The position numbers were made by a program, and so were the translations under genes. From CAJCBL01 sp035298965 (GTDB lineage Bacteria; Verrucomicrobiota; Verrucomicrobiia; Opitutales; Opitutaceae), in assembly GCA_035298965.1 (NCBI GenBank), contig DATGXO010000222.1, positions 1 through 61,900 on the forward strand: a DNA stretch of 61,900 nt, given 5' to 3'. Within the stretch, counting starts at the first letter, position 1, and each line of letters begins with the position of its first letter. A model generated the notes under the pieces. That model saw only the letters and a list, made by a program, of their open reading frames with translations, ran no database searches and was not told the DNA's origin. This document shows, piece by piece, positions 16,905 to 25,734 of this stretch.

Positions 16905-18144
16905 GTCCGGCGGCATGCCCTTGAGCGAGATCGTCCGCATGGCGCTGACGGCGGTCGGCTCCCACAAGCTGCGGTCGTTCCTCACGATGTCCGGCATCGC
17001 GATCGGCGTCTTTTCGGTGATCGGCGTGATGACCGTGATCGCCACGATCCAGAAGAGCATCGAATCGAATTTGAATGTGCTCGGGGCGAACAGCTTCGTG
17101 ATCTCGAAGTACCCGGCCATCATGGGTGGCGGGCCGCATAACCAGTTTGCGAACCGTCGCGATGTGTCGCTCGAGCAAGCGACGCGTTTCCGGGAGTTGA
17201 TGGAAGACACGAAGGCGACGGTGGGCCTGATGATTCGGCGGGGAGGCCGGCAAGCGGTCTATCTCGATCGAAAAACGAATCCGAACAATGTCCTCATCGG
17301 CACGGACGAGCACTTCACCGCGGTCCGCGATTTCCAGGTCGACCGCGGCCGCAACCTGACGAGCGAGGACACGTTGTACGGACGCTCGGTCTGCGTGCTG
17401 GGGGCGGACATCGTGGCGCGCCTATTCCCGGGCGAGGACCCGCTGCTCAAACGTATCCGCATGGATGGGCAGACGTATCTCGTGGTCGGCACCTTCGCTC
17501 CGAAGGGCACGATGTTTGGCCAAAGCCAGGACAACATTCTCGTCCTGCCGATCACCCGGTTTCTGGCGGTTTACGGCCGCGCCGGCCGCTCGATCGGCAT
17601 CAGCGTGCAGGCGCCCAGCCAGGCGGAGCTCGACGCGTGCTTTAACCAAGCAATCGGCGCCATGCGCCTCGCCCGAGGACTCGATCCGGAGGATCCGAAT
17701 GACTTCGACATCGTGTCGAACGATTCGCTGATCGAGATGTTCAACAATGCCACCGGGATCATCAAGACGGGTGCTTTTGTGATCAGCCTCTTCGCGCTCT
17801 TGGCCGCTGGCGTGGGCATCATGAACATCATGCTCGTGAGCGTGACGGAACGCACGAAGGAGATCGGCGTGCGCAAGTCTCTCGGCGCGCGGCGACGGGC
17901 GATCCTGCGGCAGTTCCTCATCGAAGCGATTGTCATCTCGCTGCTCGGCGGCATCGCCGGGATCGTGCTCGGCGTGGGCCTGGGCAATGTGCTCGGCATG
18001 TTCATGGCCGGCGAAGCGACAGTCCCGTTATTGTGGATCGTGATCGGTCTCGTGTTCTGCGCGGGTATCGGAGTGGTCTTCGGCTACTATCCCGCGCGCA
18101 AAGCCGCCCGCCTCGACCCGATCGAAGCGCTGCGCTTCGAGTGA
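16897..18144 (+). CDS. MacB-like ABC transporter permease (second of two)
   Basis: 415 residues of the same family as the preceding gene: the N-terminal helix follows HKLRSFLTMSGIAIGV, then a periplasmic core, then FtsX helices with NIMLVSVTERTKEIGVRKSL and the family ending LDPIEALRFE. The ATG at 16897 overlaps the upstream stop by 8 bases and is preceded by GGAGG at 9 bases, one of the few Shine-Dalgarno-like sites in this window. It ends the exporter operon. The substrate is unknown; relatives export lipoproteins, peptides or macrolides. Confidence 0.92.
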   Translation: MNKSGGMPLSEIVRMALTAVGSHKLRSFLTMSGIAIGVFSVIGVMTVIATIQKSIESNLNVLGANSFVISKYPAIMGGGPHNQFANRRDVSLEQATRFRELMEDTKATVGLMIRRGGRQAVYLDRKTNPNNVLIGTDEHFTAVRDFQVDRGRNLTSEDTLYGRSVCVLGADIVARLFPGEDPLLKRIRMDGQTYLVVGTFAPKGTMFGQSQDNILVLPITRFLAVYGRAGRSIGISVQAPSQAELDACFNQAIGAMRLARGLDPEDPNDFDIVSNDSLIEMFNNATGIIKTGAFVISLFALLAAGVGIMNIMLVSVTERTKEIGVRKSLGARRRAILRQFLIEAIVISLLGGIAGIVLGVGLGNVLGMFMAGEATVPLLWIVIGLVFCAGIGVVFGYYPARKAARLDPIEALRFE

Positions 18145-18195
18145 ACTGAAAAGTTCCTTGCGGGCGCCCGGCACGGGGCGTGCACTGGCGGCCGC

Positions 18196-19293
18196 ATGTC
18201 GGCTCTCAAACGTACCCCGCTTTTCGCGTTCAATCAGCAGCATGGCGCCCGCTTCGTCGACTTCGGCGGCTGGGAAATGCCTGTGCAGTACAAGAGCATC
18301 CTCGAGGAGCACCGCGTCGTGCGCCAGCGCGCCGGGCTCTTCGACGTGAGCCACATGGGCGAGGTCGAAGTCACCGGGCCCGAGGCGGTCCGTTTCCTCG
18401 ATCATCTGGTGACGAACGACGTTTCGAAGCTCTTCCCCGGCCGCGTGCTCTACTCGACGATGTGCCAGCCCGACGGCGGCGTGGTCGACGACCTCATCAT
18501 CTACTGCCGTGGCGCACAGGACTTCCTCGTGTGCGTGAACGCCTCCAACACCGAGAAGGATGTCGCCTGGATCACGCAGCAGTCCGCCGGCTTCAACTGC
18601 CGTGTGCGCGATCTCTCCGCCGATTTCGCGCTGCTCGCCCTGCAGGGCCCGGCGTCGGTCGCGATCCTGCAACCGTTGACGAAGACCGACCTCGGCGCGC
18701 TCAAATACTACCATTGCGCCGCGGGCGCGGTGGATGGCGCCGAATGCCTGATCGCACGTACCGGATACACGGGGGAGAACGGCTACGAGTTGTTCTGCCG
18801 CCCGGCCGATGCGGTGAAACTCGCCGAGACCATCCTCGCCGCCGGCCTGCCGCACGGACTCGAACTCGCCGGGCTCGGCGCGCGCGACAGCCTGCGGCTC
18901 GAAGCGGGGTACCCGCTCTACGGGCACGAAATTTCCGAGACGATCTCCCCGCTCCAGGCCGGACTCGGCTGGGTGGTGAAACTCGACAAGGCGGGCGGCT
19001 TCATCGGCTGCGACGCGTTGCGCGCCCAGAAAGCCGCGGGACTGCCGAGTCGGATCGTCTTCTTCAAAACCGGCGATCGCCGCATCGTGCGCGCGGGCAC
19101 GCCGGTCGTCGACGCCTCCGGCGCCGTCGTCGGCGAGGTGAAATCTGGCACGCTCTCGCCGGTGCTCAACGAATCGATCGGCTCGGCGCTCGTGAAGAGC
19201 GGCACGGGCGAGCTCTCCGTTGACGTGCGCGGCACCCCGCTCAAGCTCACGCCGGTCAAGCCGCCTTTCGTTTCCCTGCCGGCGAAAAACTGA
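18196..19293 (+). CDS. gcvT: Aminomethyltransferase, glycine cleavage system T protein
   Basis: 365 residues, the normal GcvT length. It transfers the methylene of the lipoyl-bound aminomethyl group to tetrahydrofolate. Recognisable segments are the N-terminal RVVRQRAGLFDVSHMGEVEV, FLDHLVTNDVSKL, the ARTGYTGENGYELF folate-binding region and LGARDSLRLEAGYPLYG. gcvH follows 13 bases later. gcvP (glycine decarboxylase) is not in the window. The 51 bases upstream are too short for a glycine riboswitch, and I see none. Confidence 0.95.
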   Translation: MSALKRTPLFAFNQQHGARFVDFGGWEMPVQYKSILEEHRVVRQRAGLFDVSHMGEVEVTGPEAVRFLDHLVTNDVSKLFPGRVLYSTMCQPDGGVVDDLIIYCRGAQDFLVCVNASNTEKDVAWITQQSAGFNCRVRDLSADFALLALQGPASVAILQPLTKTDLGALKYYHCAAGAVDGAECLIARTGYTGENGYELFCRPADAVKLAETILAAGLPHGLELAGLGARDSLRLEAGYPLYGHEISETISPLQAGLGWVVKLDKAGGFIGCDALRAQKAAGLPSRIVFFKTGDRRIVRAGTPVVDASGAVVGEVKSGTLSPVLNESIGSALVKSGTGELSVDVRGTPLKLTPVKPPFVSLPAKN

Positions 19294-19306
19294 AGCCTCC
19301 ACTCCC

Positions 19307-19687
19307 ATGTCCGTTCCCTCCGACTGCAAGTACACCAAATCCCACGAATGGGTGAAGCGTCAGCCCGATGGCACGCTGCTCGTCGGCATCACCGACTACG
19401 CCCAGAACAGCCTCGGCGACATCACGTTCGTCCAGCTCCCGAAAGTCGGCGCCGCGCTCAAGGCCGGTGAGAGCTTCGGTGTGGTGGAGAGCGTCAAGGC
19501 CGCCTCGGATCTGTATGCTCCGGTCGCGGGCACGGTCGTCGCGATCAACGAGGCGTTGAACACCGCGCCGGAGACGGTGAACAAGGACCCGCACATCGCC
19601 GGCTGGATGCTCAAGCTGCAACCCGCCAATGCGAGCGAGGCCGACGCGTTGCTCTCGGCGGACGACTACGCGAAGGTGATCGGCTGA
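19307..19687 (+). CDS. gcvH: Glycine cleavage system H protein
   Basis: 126 residues, full length. It carries the aminomethyl group on a lipoyl-lysine between the P, T and L proteins. The lipoylation site is K64 in the conserved GVVESVKAASDLYAPVAG segment, and the C-terminal GWMLKLQPAN is typical. The ATG at 19307 was chosen by family length; no Shine-Dalgarno motif precedes it. It is coupled to gcvT (13-base gap) and is followed by a terminator shared with the convergent kinase gene. Confidence 0.96.
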   Translation: MSVPSDCKYTKSHEWVKRQPDGTLLVGITDYAQNSLGDITFVQLPKVGAALKAGESFGVVESVKAASDLYAPVAGTVVAINEALNTAPETVNKDPHIAGWMLKLQPANASEADALLSADDYAKVIG

Positions 19688-19734
19688 GTTGGCGTTCACC
19701 CGCCCGGCCCGAAGCCGACAGCCGCAACAACACG

Positions 19735-19760
19735 ACGCGCCGCTACTGCGGCGCGTTTTT
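19735..19760. terminator. Bidirectional terminator between gcvH and the sensor kinase
   Basis: A perfect inverted repeat (ACGCGCCGC, loop TACT, GCGGCGCGT) is followed by TTTT on the plus strand. On the minus strand it covers the last codon and the stop codon (19743-19745) of the convergent kinase gene, so the hairpin encodes the protein's C-terminus. It can act for gcvTH and, less strongly, for the kinase transcript. Confidence 0.8.
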
Positions 19761-22184
19761 CATTTTCGGCAGCGGCGTCGCCGTCCGGCCTTCGGCGTGG
19801 AGGAGACGGTGGATCGTGGCGAGCAGTTCGCGGCTTGAATACGGCTTGTGCAGCACGGTGGCGCCCGGTCCGGGCGCCGCGCCGGGCGGGAGCATCTCAG
19901 GACTGCACGCGCTGCAGAACAGGACGCGGACACCCGGATGGCGGGCGCACAGAAGATCGCGGACCTCGCGGCCGTTGCGCTTCGGCATGAGCAGGTCGAC
20001 AACCGCGAGGCGGATCGAGGCGTGGTGTTCGCGGATCAACTCCTCGGCCTGCTCGCCATCCGCCGCGGCGAGCACATGGAAGCCGTTCCCTTCGAGCACG
20101 CGCGTGGCCACGCTCCGCACGGCGGGATCATCCTCGGCGAGCAGGACCGTGCCGCCGCCCTGGGGCGACTCCTGCTCGGGATGCGCCGCGGCGCGCTGCT
20201 CTTTCGTAACGACGATGGGCAACAGGATGCGGAAAACGCTGCCGACACCGACTTCGCTGGAAACGGTGATCGCGCCGCGGTGCTGGCGGACGATGCCGTA
20301 CACGACGGAAAGTCCGAGGCCGGTGCCGCGCCCGGGGTCCTTTGTCGTGAAGAACGGCTCGAAAAGATGATCGAGCACCGCGCGCGGCATGCCGCAGCCG
20401 TTGTCGGATACCTTGAGCACGAGGTGCGGACCGGGCCGGAGCTCCTGGAGCTGCGCGCAATCCGCGGCGGTGAGATCGCTGCGGGTGAGGCTGATGGTGA
20501 TCCGGCCGCCCGCGGACAAGGCGTCGCGCGCATTGAGGCAGAGATTGAGCAGCACCTGCTCGAGCTGGCCCTTGTCGGCCAGCATCGTGAGCGGTCGGTC
20601 GAGCGGCACGGTCATCAACTCGATATGCTCGCCGAGCACGCGGCGGAGCATCTTGGCCAGTTCTTCGACCAACTCGTCGGGATTGCACGGCGCCGTGCTC
20701 AAAACCTGGCGTCGGCTGAACAGGAGGAGCTGGCGGGTGAGCTGGGCCGCGCGTTGGGTGCCGAGGAGGATCGCCTCGAGGTCGGCGCGTTCGCGCGGCA
20801 TTTCGCGGAGTGCATCGCGCAGGAAGCCGGCGTGCCCGCGGATGACCTGGAGGATGTTGTTGAAATCGTGGGCCACGCCGCCGGCGAGTTGGCCGATCGC
20901 CTCCATCTTCTGCGCCGCGCGGAGCTGCTCCTCGGTGCGGCGGAGGGCGCGCTCGGCGCGGCGGCGCTGAATCATCGCGAGCGAGAGCGCGACGATGATC
21001 ACACAGAGAAACACGACCAGCAGCGCGGCCGCGACGAGGCGGGAACGGTGAATCCGGTAGAACGTCGCGGGATCGTTCACGAGTCGTGTGCCGTGCGGCA
21101 GCAGCTCGGTGGAAATTCCGAAACGTCGCATCTGCCGGTAATCGACCTCCATCACCTGCGGCGAATGGCGCACGACGGGAATCTCCGCGGCGCGTTCGCC
21201 CCGGAGTATCCGCACGGCGAGCCGGCCGACGGCCTCGCCGTGCGCGCGGGCGACGACCATGCCGCCGCCGAGGCCGTCCCACTGATAACGAGACCAGTCG
21301 TTGGTGCCGGGAGGTCGCGAGGTGAGGAAGAGCGGGGCGCGCGAGCGGGCGACGAGAGTCTCGGTGAACGCGCCGTCGCGGTAGTTGTCGCGGCCGGTAG
21401 AGTCGCGCGTGAGGTCGAGCACGAGACCGACCTCGTCGTCCCCGAGGCGGGCAACGCGGGCGAAGAGCTGCTCGTTGGTCCAGTCCTCGAAGAATTCGAA
21501 GGCATAGCGGTCGGCGTAGCGCGGCAGGAACACCTCGAGGGCCCGGCGTTTCTCGCGGCTGCTCTCGGTCGCGTTGCCGAGCACGACGATATGCCGCGCC
21601 TCCGGACGCAGGCTGGCGATGAGGTGGAACGTGCCGCTGAAGTCGGTCTCCTCCGACACTCCGGTGATGGCGGGCTGGCCGGCGATCATTTCGGGCGTGA
21701 AGCGGTTGAGTCCGCCGAACACGAGGGGCGCTTCCGGGCCGAGGTGGGCGCGGTGCGCGAGGGCGAAGTCGAAGGCGGCGTTGTCGAGCGTGACGATGAG
21801 TTGCGGCGGACGCTGGCGGCATTTGGCGGCCACATCCTGCAGCAACGCGGTTTCTCGCTCGGGGCCGGGAAAGCGTTTGAAGTCGAGATATTGGACCACC
21901 GGCTCGATCCCGCTGTGGAATCCCCGCAGAGCGGAAACGACTCCGGCGAGCTCGTCGTCGCTCCACTCGTAACCGGGCGCGTAGGAATTCAGGATCAGGA
22001 TATCCGGAGCGGTGGAGGGCGGTTGATCCGCGGCGGCGAAGGCGCGCAGGGCGAGGGCGGCGAGCAGGCCGGTGACGCGCGCCAGCGGGCGGAGCGCGCT
22101 GCGAGATGGGCGCTGCGTCGACGCGTTGAGAGGGGGCGATCGGTCGTCGCTCGGGTGGCCGCTGGGGATGCGCGCCGTTACCAT
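19743..22184 (-). CDS. Hybrid sensor histidine kinase with ABC-substrate-binding-like sensor
   Basis: 813 residues. A signal/anchor segment (about 33-52) leads to a periplasmic region (about 58-375) resembling ABC transporter substrate-binding proteins of the YtwF/TrpX type: DILILNSYAPGYEWSDDEL, LIVTLDNAAFDFAL and PLVFGGLNRF. A transmembrane helix (383-404) and coiled coil follow, then HisKA with H439 in AHDFNNIL, HATPase_c with NLCLNARDAL, DNGCGMP and GRGTGLGLSVV, and a C-terminal REC (LAEDDPAVR, phosphoacceptor D730, HKP). The frame is open to 22877 but the upstream part antiparallels the DUF4340 gene, so the ATG at 22184 was chosen. The ligand is unknown. Confidence 0.88.
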   Translation of the reverse strand: MVTARIPSGHPSDDRSPPLNASTQRPSRSALRPLARVTGLLAALALRAFAAADQPPSTAPDILILNSYAPGYEWSDDELAGVVSALRGFHSGIEPVVQYLDFKRFPGPERETALLQDVAAKCRQRPPQLIVTLDNAAFDFALAHRAHLGPEAPLVFGGLNRFTPEMIAGQPAITGVSEETDFSGTFHLIASLRPEARHIVVLGNATESSREKRRALEVFLPRYADRYAFEFFEDWTNEQLFARVARLGDDEVGLVLDLTRDSTGRDNYRDGAFTETLVARSRAPLFLTSRPPGTNDWSRYQWDGLGGGMVVARAHGEAVGRLAVRILRGERAAEIPVVRHSPQVMEVDYRQMRRFGISTELLPHGTRLVNDPATFYRIHRSRLVAAALLVVFLCVIIVALSLAMIQRRRAERALRRTEEQLRAAQKMEAIGQLAGGVAHDFNNILQVIRGHAGFLRDALREMPRERADLEAILLGTQRAAQLTRQLLLFSRRQVLSTAPCNPDELVEELAKMLRRVLGEHIELMTVPLDRPLTMLADKGQLEQVLLNLCLNARDALSAGGRITISLTRSDLTAADCAQLQELRPGPHLVLKVSDNGCGMPRAVLDHLFEPFFTTKDPGRGTGLGLSVVYGIVRQHRGAITVSSEVGVGSVFRILLPIVVTKEQRAAAHPEQESPQGGGTVLLAEDDPAVRSVATRVLEGNGFHVLAAADGEQAEELIREHHASIRLAVVDLLMPKRNGREVRDLLCARHPGVRVLFCSACSPEMLPPGAAPGPGATVLHKPYSSRELLATIHRLLHAEGRTATPLPKMKNAPQ

Positions 22185-22248
22185 GGCGCGGACGATGACC
22201 TGCCGCGCGACGGTGGCAATGCCGGCGTCGGCGCGGCGGTGCGCGCGG

Positions 22249-24186
22249 TCAGCTCGCCGGTGCGGGCGGCGTGGGTGCCGGCGTGTCGGTGTCGGCGGGG
22301 GGAACGCCGGGATCTCGTGGACCGAAGGTGAGCGCGAAGAGCGCGTCGAGCAGCGGCTGCGTGGCGTGGAAGACAGTGTTGAACTCGGCGGAGCCGACAA
22401 GTTGCGAGGCGCCGCCGTCGCGTTCGCCGAGGAGGAGCGTGGAGGTGACGCGTTGCTCGTTGCCTTCGCCGGCGCCGCTGAGCGCGATGGTGGCATCGAG
22501 CTGGTAGACCCAAGGGCGGGCCTGACCGTCGACTTCGAGCGTGGTCGAGAAAGTGTCGCGGACAAAGTCGCGCGCGCGGAGCGTGCGGAGCTCGGTGAGC
22601 AGCTGTTGGACGGCGCTCTGCAACTCGGGTTTCTCGGCGGCGAGCGTGGTTTCCCAGGTCTGACCCGCCGCGAGCTCGCGGGTGAAGACAGTGGAGTTGT
22701 CCGCGAGGCGGCGTAGGGAGAGCCCGGTGATGCGGGCGCCGGGCGGAAGATCGCGGAGCGTGCGGAGGCGGAAATGGCGGGCGACGACCGGGAGTTCGTC
22801 GACGATGCCGGCGCGGACGAGGTAGACGAACTGTGCGTCGGCAAGGCGGGCGTGGGTGAGCGGCTGGCCGTCGACATCGCGAGTCACGCCGAGTTGGAGC
22901 GTGGTGGTCGTCGAGGGGGAGGCGGGCTCGGCCGCGAAGGTGAGCGCGACCTCGCGGGCGGGACGGTTGAATCCCCATTGCTCAAGATCCGCCGGGAACG
23001 GCGCGTCGCTCAGGAACGTGACGGCGCGGAGCTGCGCGAGCTGTTCGAGCAGGCGATTCACCTGCACCGGGTCGGCCGGTTGTGGGAGCGCGGGCTCGGC
23101 GCCTTGGCGCGAGAGGACTTGCCAGGCGCCGGTTTCGAGGCGCTGGAGCGTGATCTCGGGCAGGCTCGGCGATTTGAGCGTGAGCGCGGTGACGCTGGCG
23201 CGCTCGAACTCGAGCAGGCGGCGGTCGCGTAGCTCAGTCTGCGCGTTGCGGAGGGAATCGAGAAGGGCGTCGGGAAGGGTGACGGTGAAGACGGCGGCGC
23301 GGTCTTCGAGTCGGGCGTAGAGTTCGGTCTCGGCTACGGAGACGCCGGGCTTGGGCTCGGTCGAGACGGGGGCGCCGAGCAGGAGGATGACGCGGCGCTG
23401 GTTGCCCTCGACGGTCACGCGGAGCGCGGGGTTGTCGAGGCCGGTGGCGAGACCCTTGGCCGTATCGATGAAACGGGTGACCTTCAGCTCGTGGAGGCGG
23501 CTGAGCGCGAGCTCGACGGCGTTCTTGTCGGCGCGCGTCTGGATGGGCGACTCGAGGAGCCAGCGCTGCGCGCTGCGCGCGAGGCGGACGCGGAGGTTGC
23601 TCGGGGCGGGCAATTGCACGGCGAGTGAGCGCGCTTCGAAGACGGGGATGTCGACGAGGGCGGTGTTGCGCAGCCGATCGGGGCCGAGCTGGAGGGCGTC
23701 GACGAGGCTGCGGTTAACGACGTGGATACGCGTGCCCTCGGGATCCAGGACGTAGAGGCGGTTCTGGACCTGGGTGGTGGCGCCGATCTTGAGCTCGATC
23801 CGGCGCTGGCCGATGCCGATGTCGAGCACGGCGGCGGCGGGCTCCAAGCCGTAGTCGGCGAGCTTCTGGCCGGTGTCGGCGAGGTTCGCGACTTCGAAGC
23901 TGGTCTCATGGCGGAGAAGCGCGAGTTCGTTGAGGAGGCGGTCGACGGCGTTGCGGTCGGCGGGCCAGTCGTAGGGGGCGCCGAGGAACCAGTTGTCGCC
24001 GCGCTTCTCGAGGACGAGCGGCTCGGCGCCGGTGCGGCGGATCTCAAGGCGATCGGCGGCGGCGACTCCGGGCGGGAGCACGACGGCGGAGCGATCGGTT
24101 GGTCGATCGATGACGACGAACTGGAAGATGCAGTAGAAGAGCGCGACGTTCAGGAAGAGCAGAACGAGGGTGACCTTGGTGCGCAT
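22249..24186 (-). CDS. DUF4340 domain protein, last gene of the Gld-like cluster
   Basis: 645 residues. One N-terminal transmembrane helix (about 5-27) anchors a large beta-rich extracytoplasmic part. Repeated DUF4340-type units are visible, with WLLESPIQTRADKNAVELALSRL-like segments such as WFLGAPYDWPADRNAVDRLL followed by stretches ending in YGL or GLDNP. The C-terminus is Pro/Thr/Ala-rich. It lies 65 bases after the GldG-like gene, across a short degenerate repeat. DUF4340 proteins commonly sit beside GldG-type ABC auxiliary proteins; the biochemical role is not known. Confidence 0.82.
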   Translation of the reverse strand: MRTKVTLVLLFLNVALFYCIFQFVVIDRPTDRSAVVLPPGVAAADRLEIRRTGAEPLVLEKRGDNWFLGAPYDWPADRNAVDRLLNELALLRHETSFEVANLADTGQKLADYGLEPAAAVLDIGIGQRRIELKIGATTQVQNRLYVLDPEGTRIHVVNRSLVDALQLGPDRLRNTALVDIPVFEARSLAVQLPAPSNLRVRLARSAQRWLLESPIQTRADKNAVELALSRLHELKVTRFIDTAKGLATGLDNPALRVTVEGNQRRVILLLGAPVSTEPKPGVSVAETELYARLEDRAAVFTVTLPDALLDSLRNAQTELRDRRLLEFERASVTALTLKSPSLPEITLQRLETGAWQVLSRQGAEPALPQPADPVQVNRLLEQLAQLRAVTFLSDAPFPADLEQWGFNRPAREVALTFAAEPASPSTTTTLQLGVTRDVDGQPLTHARLADAQFVYLVRAGIVDELPVVARHFRLRTLRDLPPGARITGLSLRRLADNSTVFTRELAAGQTWETTLAAEKPELQSAVQQLLTELRTLRARDFVRDTFSTTLEVDGQARPWVYQLDATIALSGAGEGNEQRVTSTLLLGERDGGASQLVGSAEFNTVFHATQPLLDALFALTFGPRDPGVPPADTDTPAPTPPAPAS

Positions 24187-24230
24187 GGGAGAGAGGCGAG
24201 AGGTGAAAGGCTAGAGGCGAGAGGACGCTA
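24187..24230. repeat. Degenerate GAGAGGCGAGAGG-type repeat
   Basis: A purine-rich run built of units close to GAGAGGC/GAGGTGAAAGGC fills most of the 65-base gap between the GldG-like and DUF4340 genes. A similar run on the opposite strand lies at 44243-44282. It belongs to the low-complexity intergenic repeats seen across this window. Confidence 0.55.
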
Positions 24231-24251
24231 GCGAGCGGGCTCGCCGAAACG

Positions 24252-25733
24252 TCACGAGCGACGAGACCAGTAGACGAAGAGGCCGAGGAGCGCGACGGCG
24301 CCGGGTACGATGAGCAGCAGGCCGAGGCGGAGTTTGCCGAGCTCGGTCTGGCTGAGCGTGAGCTGGAACTTGGCGATCGGGCGCGGCGGGATGTTGAGCT
24401 GGGCGTCGCGCTCGGTGGCCCAGTCGATGGCGTTGCGCGCGAGGGTGAGGTTGCCGCCGCTGGTGAGGCGGTTGTTGGCGAAGATGTCGGAGGTGCCGAA
24501 GACGAGGAGTTTTCCGCCGCGCACGCTGAAGGGGAGGTTGGCGGCGGTGACGCGCTCGGAGAGCGTCGCGACGGGGAGCGTCGGCGGGTTGCCGGAGACG
24601 GGGAGATCGACGGCGAGATCGTATTTGAAGTCGTCGGTGCGGCGGAAGGAGCGCTCGCCCCACGCGGTGGACGAGGAGCCGATGAGCGTGGTGAGCTTGA
24701 GCGAAGGATCGGGCGCGCGGCGCGGATCGGGGCGGACGACACGGAGGCGGCCGGCGAGGAGCGGAATCTGGTTGTTGATCAGAACCTGCGTGATCGAGTG
24801 CGGGCCGAAACGGCGGAGGATGAGGTCGCCGCCTTCGGCGACTTCCTGCGGGTCACGGTCGACGAGCAGGACGTCGTCGGCGCGGATGCCCCAGTCGCGG
24901 AGGAGATCGTCGAGACCGTGGTTCGGGCCGGGCTCGAGGGCGAGGAGCAGGCGGCCGGACTGGTTGGCGAGGAAATCGCGGAGCTTGTCCTGTTCCTCGG
25001 GCAGGTAGGGCGCGCGGGGGCCGATCGCGAGCAGGAGCGAGGCGTCTTCCGGGATGCGGCGGGCGCGGGCGAGATCGAGTATATCGATGTCGAAATTGCG
25101 GGCGCGCAGCTCGTCGGTGAGTTGCGAGAGGCCGCGGTCGGCGGCGACGGAGCCGGGCTCCATCTCGCCGTGGCCTTTGAGGAAATAGAGCTTCTGTTTG
25201 GCGGCGGCGGTGACGTCGAGGATTGCCGCGGTGAAGGCGCGTTCACCGATGAAGGCGCGTTTCTCGCCTTCTTCGATGAGGTAGAGCTCGCCGCGGGAGA
25301 CGTAGCGGCGGCGGTCGCCGCAGACGAAGACGACGACGTTCTTGGTGGTGATGCCGAGGCTGGCGGCGCGGCGGGTCTGCTGGAAGACGTCGAGCTCCTC
25401 GGTCGTGATCAGCGGGCGGCCAGAGGCGCGGCCAGCGTAGACGTATTCGCGGACGAGGCTGCCGATGTCGCGGCGGGCCTGCTCATCGTCGGCGTTGTCG
25501 GGCTGCGTGTCGAAGGCGACGACGATGTGGACGGGGTCCTTGAGTTGCTCGAGGTACGAGCGCGACTCGGCGGAGAGGGAGAAGAAGCGGTTGCGGGTGA
25601 GGTCGAAGCGCGCGGGGAAGTGCAACGCCAGGAAGTTGATACCCGCAAAGAGCGTGAGGAAGAGGAACGCCTGCAGCGCCAGATTGACGGTGCGGAGTCG
25701 GCGGTTCGCTTGGAAGCTGTCGGGCCAGTGCAT
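24252..25733 (-). CDS. GldG-like ABC transporter auxiliary protein
   Basis: 493 residues. An N-terminal transmembrane helix (about 17-38) is followed by the family signature FDLTRNRFFSLSAESRSYL. A large extracytoplasmic region (GldG-type ABC auxiliary domain, about 45-460) contains VYFLKGHGE-like KLYFLKGHGEMEPGS, and a C-terminal helix (about 470-488) follows. The gene begins 1 base after the permease stop, so it is co-translated. In Bacteroidota GldG works with GldA and GldF in gliding; the same trio in other phyla has no established role, and gliding cannot be claimed here. Confidence 0.85.
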   Translation of the reverse strand: MHWPDSFQANRRLRTVNLALQAFLFLTLFAGINFLALHFPARFDLTRNRFFSLSAESRSYLEQLKDPVHIVVAFDTQPDNADDEQARRDIGSLVREYVYAGRASGRPLITTEELDVFQQTRRAASLGITTKNVVVFVCGDRRRYVSRGELYLIEEGEKRAFIGERAFTAAILDVTAAAKQKLYFLKGHGEMEPGSVAADRGLSQLTDELRARNFDIDILDLARARRIPEDASLLLAIGPRAPYLPEEQDKLRDFLANQSGRLLLALEPGPNHGLDDLLRDWGIRADDVLLVDRDPQEVAEGGDLILRRFGPHSITQVLINNQIPLLAGRLRVVRPDPRRAPDPSLKLTTLIGSSSTAWGERSFRRTDDFKYDLAVDLPVSGNPPTLPVATLSERVTAANLPFSVRGGKLLVFGTSDIFANNRLTSGGNLTLARNAIDWATERDAQLNIPPRPIAKFQLTLSQTELGKLRLGLLLIVPGAVALLGLFVYWSRRS

Positions 25734-25734
25734 G

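Noticed and set aside
18145..18195. A glycine riboswitch upstream of gcvT
   Set aside because: Only 51 bases separate the permease stop from gcvT and they show no riboswitch-like conserved core.
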